Assembly (NCBI GenBank): GCA_021844355.1
Contig: JAKBTP010000069.1
Location: forward strand, 1 to 9,684
Source of the DNA: a bacterium
GTDB taxonomy: Bacteria; Chloroflexota; Dormibacteria; Aeolococcales; Bog-877
DNA length: 9,684 nucleotides
Direction of reading: 5' to 3'
Part shown: piece by piece, positions 1-6,268 of the stretch
Numbering within the stretch: position 1 is the stretch's first letter
Layout: every line of letters begins with the position of its first letter
Made by a program: the position numbers and the translations under genes
The notes under the pieces: generated by a model
The model's database searches: none
The model's input: the letters and a program-made list of their open reading frames with translations, nothing else
What the model was told of the DNA's origin: nothing

Positions 1-15
1 GACCGGCAGCTGGGG

Positions 16-1443
<1,428 letters not shown>

Positions 1444-1696
1444 TCCTGGCCGGAGCCAGCCGACCACCCGCGTGAGGGAGCGCTCGCTGAGGGGTCCCGA
1501 AGACGCGGCCGCCGCCCCGGGAGGGCCCGGGGCGGCGGGGTCCGCCGGTGTAGGGAGCCGACGGAAGGAGGGAGAGAGCGCCGCCGTGGCGGTCGCAATG
1601 GGAGGCGGCCGCCGGCGTGTGCTCACCGTACCGCCGTGGACCGGGCGACCGGGAGGCTATTCACAGCTCCGCTACCGCCGTGACCGAATTGTCAGA
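1444..1696. other. Convergent intergenic region, no gene seen
   Basis: This 253-bp gap lies between the glnA stop and the eamA stop. Besides the 1509-1538 hairpin it holds a small imperfect inverted repeat around 1578-1596 (ccgcc-gt-ggcgg core) and a direct repeat of taccgccgtg at 1629-1638 and 1673-1682. I see no ORF with recognisable protein character and no tRNA-like fold. Promoters are not expected between convergent genes, and none is obvious. Confidence 0.5.
1509..1538 (+). terminator. GC-rich hairpin after glnA, candidate terminator
   Basis: A perfect 13-bp inverted repeat (ccgccgccccggg at 1509-1521 pairing with 1526-1538) encloses the 4-nt loop aggg, 65 bp after the glnA stop. No T-run follows on either strand, so it is not a classical intrinsic terminator. 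GC-rich bacteria often end transcripts at such U-less hairpins. It lies between convergent glnA and the eamA end and could serve both. The structure is seen directly; the function is inferred. Confidence 0.5.
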
Positions 1697-2626
1697 TCAG
1701 CCGCCACCGGCGGCCGCGGGCGGTGCCTTCGGGCTGGGATGTCTTTCCACGGCCACCAGGAACACCCCCATTAGGACCATCGCTCCACCCAGCAGGGTGG
1801 CCACACCGGGGCGTTCCCCCCGCAGCAGCACCGCCAGCGCGGTCCCCACCAGCGGCTGGATGAAGAGGAGGGGGGCCATCGCGCCAGGCATGACCCGCCG
1901 CAGTCCGTAGAACCACGCCCAGTACCCCACCACGGTGGTGATCAGCCCGAGGTAAAGCCCGCCACCGATGACCGCCCAGGTGGGTGCCGGCCATCCGGCG
2001 CCGCCCAGCTGGAGAAGTCCGGCGGGCCACCAGGCGAAAAGGCTCCCGACCACCACCGCGGCGGTGATCAGGAAGGGCGGGTAGCGGTCGGCGATCGTCT
2101 TGCCCACGATGGTGAACCCGGCCTCCATGACCAGGGACACGATGATCAAGAGGTTTCCCACGGCCTGCTGACCGCCAAAGGCTGAGGGCGGACGCAGCCC
2201 CCCCACGACCACCAGGTAGACTCCGAACCCCCCGGCCAGCAGCCCTCCGGCCTGCACCGCACCCACTTTCTCCTTGAGCAGGAGGACGCTGAGCAGGACC
2301 GTCACCAGAGCTTCGGCGGCGATGAGCAGGGCCATGTCGGTGGCGTTGGAGAGGCTGAGTCCCCAGTACTCGAACGCCTTGTTCCCGATGAAGCCGAGAA
2401 GGCACATGGCGGCCAGCCGGGCCCGGTCGCCCCGGCCGCGGGGCAGCCGCCGGCGGTTGGCCCAGAGATAGGGAGCCAGCGCCACGCCGGCGATCGTGAA
2501 GCGGAGCATGTTGAGGCTGGCCACCGGCCAGTTGGCGAGGGCATCCTTTCCCGCCACGTAGGACCCAGCCCAGAGGCAGTTGCTGGCCGCCAGGATCAGC
2601 ACCGCCCGGCCGCGCTGGGAGGTCAC
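1697..2626 (-). CDS. EamA/DMT-superfamily membrane transporter
   Basis: A 309-residue integral membrane protein with the two-repeat plan of drug/metabolite transporters: about ten hydrophobic helices in two EamA repeats, roughly residues 8-140 and 157-293. Family traits include the first helix with LWAGSYVAGK (18-27), NMLRFTIAG (39-47) after helix 2, the helix-end Glu in LLLKEK (115-120), and in the second repeat PLVGTALAVLLRGERP (258-273). Such proteins usually export amino acids, nucleosides or other small metabolites; the substrate cannot be read from the sequence. The GTG start at 2626 is 22 bp after the dxs stop, with no good Shine-Dalgarno in the gap, so it is probably co-transcribed with dxs and translated by re-initiation or coupling. 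The short C-terminal tail (about 297-309) is Pro/Ala/Gly-rich. Family assignment is secure; any link to isoprenoid metabolism is speculation from position. Confidence 0.9.
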   Translation of the reverse strand: MTSQRGRAVLILAASNCLWAGSYVAGKDALANWPVASLNMLRFTIAGVALAPYLWANRRRLPRGRGDRARLAAMCLLGFIGNKAFEYWGLSLSNATDMALLIAAEALVTVLLSVLLLKEKVGAVQAGGLLAGGFGVYLVVVGGLRPPSAFGGQQAVGNLLIIVSLVMEAGFTIVGKTIADRYPPFLITAAVVVGSLFAWWPAGLLQLGGAGWPAPTWAVIGGGLYLGLITTVVGYWAWFYGLRRVMPGAMAPLLFIQPLVGTALAVLLRGERPGVATLLGGAMVLMGVFLVAVERHPSPKAPPAAAGGG

Positions 2627-2648
2627 CGGGACGGCTGTCGAGGCAGGC

Positions 2649-4577
2649 TCAGCCGACCAGGTCGGCGCGGGCCCCCGTCTCTCCCTCCTCCAGCGCCAGG
2701 AGGGCGGCTCCCGCCACCCCCTCGGCGGTGAGGCCGTACTCCGAGAGGAGCTCCAGCTGCGAGCCGTGGGGGAGGAACTGGTCCGGAAGCCCCACCTGGC
2801 GGAGCGGCCGGACCACGGCGGCGGCCGCCAGCTGCTCCAGGACCGCCGCCCCCAGCCCCCCGCGGACGCTGTTGTCCTCCACCGTGACCACCGCCCGGTG
2901 GGCTCGGGCCCAGCTGGGCAGGCGGGGGTCCAGCGGCTTGACGAAGCGGGCGTTGACCAGGGTCGCTCGCACTCCCTGGGCCTCCAGGAGGGTCAGGCTG
3001 TTCTCGGCCACCGCCACCATCTTTCCGGTGGCGCAGATGAGGACGTCCTCGCCACCCTCGCGCACCACCTCCCAGTTCAGGCTGGGCAGGGGGCGGATGT
3101 CGAGCTCGTGCTGCCCCGCGGCGCCCCTGGGGTACCGGATGGAGAAGGGACCATCGTGGCGCAGGGCGGTGGCCAGAAGCCGGCCCAGCTCGCTGGCATC
3201 CCGGGGGCTGGCCACCACCAGGTTGGGCACCAGCCGCAGGTAGCTGAGATCGAACATGCCGTGATGGGAGCTCCCGTCCGGACCGGTGACCCCGGAGCGG
3301 TCGAGCACCAGGGTCACCGGCAGCCGGTGCAGCCCCACGTCGTACATGACCTGGTCGAAGGCCCGCTTCAGGAAGGCGGAGTAGATGCAGACCACCGGGT
3401 GGAGCCCGCCCATCGCCAGGCCGGCGGCGAAGGTGACCGCGTGCTGCTCGGCGATGCCCACGTCGTAGAAGCGGTCCGGGTAGCGCTCGGCGAACTTGAG
3501 CAGGCCGGTCGAGGAGGCCATGGCAGCGGTGATGGCCACCACCTTGGGGTCCTCCTGGGCGAGCTCCAGCAGCGCTTCCTCGAAGACGTCGGTGTAACTC
3601 GGCCCGGATCCCTTGATCTTGCCCGTGGCTACGTCGAACGCCCCCACCCCGTGGAACTTGTCGATGAGGTCCTCCTCCGCGGGGGTGAAGCCGCGCCCCT
3701 TGTCGGTCACCACGTGGACCACCACCGGGCCGGGAAGCCGGCTGGCCATCTTCAGCGCGCTCTCCACCGCTGTCAGGTCGTGGCCGTCGATGGGCCCGGA
3801 GTACTTGATCCCCAGGTCCTCGAAGAAGACGTGGGCGGTCACCAGCTGCTTCATCCCGGTCTTCAGCCTCCGCGCCATCTCATGGGCGGGCTCTCCAACG
3901 GCCGGGAGCGAGCTCAGGAAGTCGCCGATCCCGCTCTTCGCCGCCTCGTATCGGGGGTTGAGCCGGATCCGGGCCAGATGGTTGGCCAGCCCGCCCACCG
4001 TGGGGGCGTAGGAGCGGCCGTTGTCGTTGAGCAGGATGACCAGGTCGGGCCTCAGCGTCCCGATGTTGTTCAGGGCCTCGTAGGCCATGCCGCCGGTCAG
4101 CGAGCCGTCGCCCACCACCACCGCCACCTTGCCCTGGACGCCGTGGCGCCGGCGGGCCTGGGCAAGCCCCAGGGCATAGCTCAGCCCGGTGGAGGCGTGG
4201 CTGTTCTCCACCAGGTCGTGCGGCGACTCTCTCCGCGAGGGATAGCCGGAGAGGCCCCCGGCCTGGCGCAGGGTGTCGAAGTCTCGGCGCCGGCCGGTGA
4301 GGATCTTGTGCACGTAGGCCTGGTGGCCGGTGTCGAAGACCAGGAGGTCTCGGGGGCTGTCGAACACCCGGTGCAGGGCCATGGTGACCTCGACCATCCC
4401 CAGGTTGGGTCCCAGGTGGCCGCCGGTGCGGGAGACCTTCTCGACCAGGAAGGAGCGGATCTCCTGGGCCAGCTGACGGCACTCCTCGGGGGTCAGCCTC
4501 CTCAGGTCGGCGGGTGAGTTGACCCGGTCGAGCAGCCGCCGCGGCCCGGGCGCAGGTGTCGCCGCTGGGACCGCCAT
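2649..4577 (-). CDS. dxs: 1-deoxy-D-xylulose-5-phosphate synthase
   Basis: First enzyme of the MEP (non-mevalonate) isoprenoid pathway: condenses pyruvate and glyceraldehyde 3-phosphate to DXP with release of CO2, using TPP and Mg2+, in the cytosol. The 642 residues match the family length (about 620-640). Landmarks: GGHLGPNLG at 52-60 (active-site His), DTGHQAYVHK at 82-91, the TPP/Mg motif GDGSLTGG at 156-163 closing with NN at 170-171, NDN at 184-186, the pyrimidine-domain GIAEQHAV at 374-381 with catalytic Glu377, DRSGVTGPDGSSHHG at 426-440, and RYPRG at 481-485. The order is TPP-binding domain, pyrimidine domain (about 325-485), then the C-terminal transketolase domain (about 505-625). 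The ATG at 4577 leaves about 12 Ala/Pro-rich residues before the usual LLDR...SP start; no closer start codon is seen. It lacks a Shine-Dalgarno but has a -10 box just upstream. It leads a probable dxs-eamA operon. Confidence 0.98.
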   Translation of the reverse strand: MAVPAATPAPGPRRLLDRVNSPADLRRLTPEECRQLAQEIRSFLVEKVSRTGGHLGPNLGMVEVTMALHRVFDSPRDLLVFDTGHQAYVHKILTGRRRDFDTLRQAGGLSGYPSRRESPHDLVENSHASTGLSYALGLAQARRRHGVQGKVAVVVGDGSLTGGMAYEALNNIGTLRPDLVILLNDNGRSYAPTVGGLANHLARIRLNPRYEAAKSGIGDFLSSLPAVGEPAHEMARRLKTGMKQLVTAHVFFEDLGIKYSGPIDGHDLTAVESALKMASRLPGPVVVHVVTDKGRGFTPAEEDLIDKFHGVGAFDVATGKIKGSGPSYTDVFEEALLELAQEDPKVVAITAAMASSTGLLKFAERYPDRFYDVGIAEQHAVTFAAGLAMGGLHPVVCIYSAFLKRAFDQVMYDVGLHRLPVTLVLDRSGVTGPDGSSHHGMFDLSYLRLVPNLVVASPRDASELGRLLATALRHDGPFSIRYPRGAAGQHELDIRPLPSLNWEVVREGGEDVLICATGKMVAVAENSLTLLEAQGVRATLVNARFVKPLDPRLPSWARAHRAVVTVEDNSVRGGLGAAVLEQLAAAAVVRPLRQVGLPDQFLPHGSQLELLSEYGLTAEGVAGAALLALEEGETGARADLVG

Positions 4578-4584
4578 GGCGGTC
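4569..4584. repeat. Perfect 16-bp palindrome over the dxs start codon
   Basis: The sequence gaccgccatggcggtc equals its own reverse complement. It covers the dxs ATG (4577-4575) and abuts the -10 box at 4586-4591. Its position over the predicted transcription start suits an operator for a dimeric repressor, but it also encodes the first Dxs residues and could be chance in GC-rich DNA. No regulator gene is present to pair with it. Confidence 0.35.
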
Positions 4585-4703
4585 GATTATAGGCCGCGCC
4601 GAGATCACTACCCCCGCTGGAGGTGGTGCGCCGAGGGCTGACGACGCGGGGATACGAACTTGGACCACCAGGGTGGTTTCGTCTCCGGGCGCATCATAGG
4701 GGC
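4578..4703. promoter_or_regulatory. Divergent promoter region, dxs / membrane-protein gene
   Basis: This 126-bp region separates dxs (minus) from the plus-strand membrane-protein gene starting at 4704, so promoters for both should lie here. It holds the dxs TATAAT box. For the plus strand it has a weaker -10-like CATCAT at 4692-4697, exactly the distance before the ATG at 4704 expected for a leaderless start. It also contains an inverted repeat, accacc-ag-ggtggt, at 4664-4677, a possible operator. Only the dxs box is a strong motif. Confidence 0.4.
4586..4591 (-). promoter_or_regulatory. dxs -10 box, probable leaderless promoter
   Basis: On the minus strand the sequence reads TATAAT, then cgaccgcc, then the dxs ATG. 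The hexamer is a perfect sigma-70-type -10 in an otherwise very GC-rich region. With the usual spacing, transcription would begin near 4579-4577, leaving a leader of 0-2 nt. No Shine-Dalgarno precedes the ATG, which fits leaderless translation. At 17-bp spacing the -35 position reads ggggta, a poor match to TTGACA, so the -35 is unclear or depends on an activator. The motif is seen directly; the start site is inferred. Confidence 0.6.
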
Positions 4704-5366
4704 ATGGTCGAGCGACGCCAGCGACGCTCAGCGGCTCCGGGCGCCGCGGCACCAGGCACCTTCTCCGTGGCCCGGGCCAACCCCACCTGGGGGCTACGCC
4801 TCGCCTACGCCCTGGTTCTGGTGGGGGCGGTATCGGCGCTGGCCGGAATCGTGGCGCTGGCCGCCGACCTGGGGGCCATGGGCAACGCCGGGGTCCCGCA
4901 AGGCCCCCTGGACTTCCTGCCTGTCGTGGTGGGGGGCGCGCTGGGGATTTTCGGCGCCGCCCTGCTGGTCCGCGGGGGGCTGGGGGTGGTCCGACCCGGG
5001 ACGCGCCTCGCAGGTGGTCGGCCATCTGCGCTCCTAGGGGTGGCGCTCCAGCTTCCGGCCGCCCTGGCGGTGGGCATTCTGGCGGCCACGCCACCCATCA
5101 CGGTGGCCTACCTGGCACTGCTGGCCGGCCTGGCCGCGGCTGTCTGGCGACTGCTTCCGGTTCCTGCCTCCCGTCCGTTGGCGCGCCACCCGGTACCGCC
5201 TGAGGAGATTCAGGGGGGCCTGACCCGGGCACCCAGGCGGCCGATTCAGCGCGGACCGGACCCACTCCGGTGGGTGTCTCCGGTTGCCCCTCCGCCGCCC
5301 TCGGCGGGACCGGCCACCACCCTGGCGGAAGGTCCCCCCGAGCAGCGCCGGCGGGCGGGAAGCTGA
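4704..5366 (+). CDS. Four-helix membrane protein with Pro-rich tail, function unknown
   Basis: I do not recognise this family. From the ATG at 4704 it has 220 residues: a basic N-terminus (several Arg in the first 8), four likely membrane helices (about 33-57, 70-92, 108-130, 133-153), then a roughly 65-residue hydrophilic tail rich in Pro and Arg, with PPPP near 197-200. The clear alternation of hydrophobic helices and charged loops supports a real gene; there is no enzyme motif. The frame is open further upstream to a GTG at 4623, but that would add 27 residues running through the divergent promoter region. The ATG at 4704 has a -10-like hexamer at leaderless spacing, so I prefer it; neither start has a convincing Shine-Dalgarno. 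The gene ends within the possible 5' extension of the CPBP protease gene, suggesting one transcript for the two membrane proteins. Confidence 0.65.
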   Translation: MVERRQRRSAAPGAAAPGTFSVARANPTWGLRLAYALVLVGAVSALAGIVALAADLGAMGNAGVPQGPLDFLPVVVGGALGIFGAALLVRGGLGVVRPGTRLAGGRPSALLGVALQLPAALAVGILAATPPITVAYLALLAGLAAAVWRLLPVPASRPLARHPVPPEEIQGGLTRAPRRPIQRGPDPLRWVSPVAPPPPSAGPATTLAEGPPEQRRRAGS

Positions 5367-6145
5367 GCACAGCACGGCAGCCGACGGCCCGCCCGATTCC
5401 CTCATGGGGTCCCCGGGATGTGTTCTGGGGAATCGTGGTGGGCTCCGCCGCCGTGCTGGTCGTCACCTTTCTGGTCGTGGCCCTGACCCTGGGCCTCCAC
5501 CAGGCGGGGGTGATCCGCAGCCTCAGCGGACCGAGCTGGAAGCGCATCGTCCCCATCTACAACCTCGTCACCACCATCGTCTTCTACGCGGCGATGCTGG
5601 GGGCCGTGTTGCTGTTCGCGGCCCGCGGAGGTGTCCGGGGGGTATGGTCGCGGCTCGGTCTGATACGGCCCCCCTTTTGGGTCATTCCCCTCATGGTCCC
5701 CTTGGCGGTGGCGTTGCAGCTGTTCACCGGGGTCATGAGCTCGGTGCTCTCGCCGCTCCTCGGGGGGATGAGCAACCCCCAGGGCTGCGACATCTCCAGC
5801 GGCTTCGGCACCGACCCCCTCCTCGGAGTGCTGGCGATCGCGGTGATCGCCCCGGTGGTGGAGGAGATCACCTTCCGCGGCTTCGTCTACGGGGGACTGC
5901 GCACCAGGATGGGCGTGACCTGGGCCGTGGTGATCAGCTCGGCGGTGTTCGCCGTGGCTCACAGCCTCTCGGTCGGGGGATCGATCGTCCTTCTGGCGCC
6001 CTCTCTGTTCGTCGCCGGGGTGGCCCTGGCGCTGGTCTACGAGCGCACCCGCTCGCTGTACCCGGGGATCGCGCTCCATGCTTCGTTCAACGCCGTGGCC
6101 GTGGCCCTCATCTTCCTTACCTCGACGGCCGCCAACTGCCGCTGA
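5270..6145 (+). CDS. CPBP-family intramembrane metalloprotease
   Basis: A multi-pass membrane protein with the three CPBP/Abi (Rce1-like) motifs, numbered from the GTG at 5270: EEITFR at 198-203 (EExxxR), FAVAH at 227-231 (FxxxH) and HASFN at 270-274 (HxxxN). These residues form the glutamate-activated metal site of CAAX-prenyl-protease-like enzymes. Bacterial members act in membrane-protein processing or bacteriocin self-immunity; the substrate here is unknown. Hydrophobic helices begin at about residue 52 and continue to the C-terminus. The start is uncertain: the GTG at 5270 gives 97 nt of overlap with the preceding gene and about 45 low-complexity residues, while the only other in-frame GTG (5420) falls at residue 51, at the edge of the first helix. 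A CTG at 5363, overlapping the upstream TGA, is another possibility. The Trp-Gly-Pro just before helix 1 suggests the start lies upstream of 5420. Confidence 0.9.
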   Translation: MGVSGCPSAALGGTGHHPGGRSPRAAPAGGKLSTARQPTARPIPSWGPRDVFWGIVVGSAAVLVVTFLVVALTLGLHQAGVIRSLSGPSWKRIVPIYNLVTTIVFYAAMLGAVLLFAARGGVRGVWSRLGLIRPPFWVIPLMVPLAVALQLFTGVMSSVLSPLLGGMSNPQGCDISSGFGTDPLLGVLAIAVIAPVVEEITFRGFVYGGLRTRMGVTWAVVISSAVFAVAHSLSVGGSIVLLAPSLFVAGVALALVYERTRSLYPGIALHASFNAVAVALIFLTSTAANCR

Positions 6146-6268
6146 GGGGTGCCGCTGGCGGGCGGGGGCCGGCCCGGCTGAGCGTGCCTGGACGGGCCTC
6201 GGTGTCCGAGACGCAGGCTGACGGTATCCTGGGACCGTAGGCGGGTGGCGGGGGAGGAGGTGTAGCCC
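6146..6268 (+). promoter_or_regulatory. Intergenic region upstream of the transketolase-like gene
   Basis: This 123-bp gap could carry a promoter for the next gene. The best -10-like hexamer is TATCCT at 6225-6230, about 40 bp before the ATG; the -35 position shows no clear TTGACA match. A short inverted repeat (acggt at 6221-6225, accgt at 6234-6238) overlaps it. A GC-rich palindromic patch (ggccggcc) lies in the first half. Support for the promoter is weak. Confidence 0.25.
6253..6260 (+). promoter_or_regulatory. Strong Shine-Dalgarno of the transketolase-like gene
   Basis: ggaggagg lies 8 nt before the ATG at 6269. It is the best ribosome binding site in the window and fixes the start of a protein whose first 35 residues have no family similarity. 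It contrasts with dxs and eamA, which have none. Confidence 0.75.

Noticed and set aside
2580..4517. 645-codon open frame on the plus strand, antisense to dxs
   Set aside because: It mirrors dxs on the other strand, has low-complexity composition and no domain pattern. Long antisense frames are expected in GC-rich genes.
3880..5094. 404-codon minus-strand frame running through the start of dxs
   Set aside because: It overlaps dxs in another frame and the divergent promoter region; the translation is Pro/Arg/Gly-rich with no protein-like pattern.
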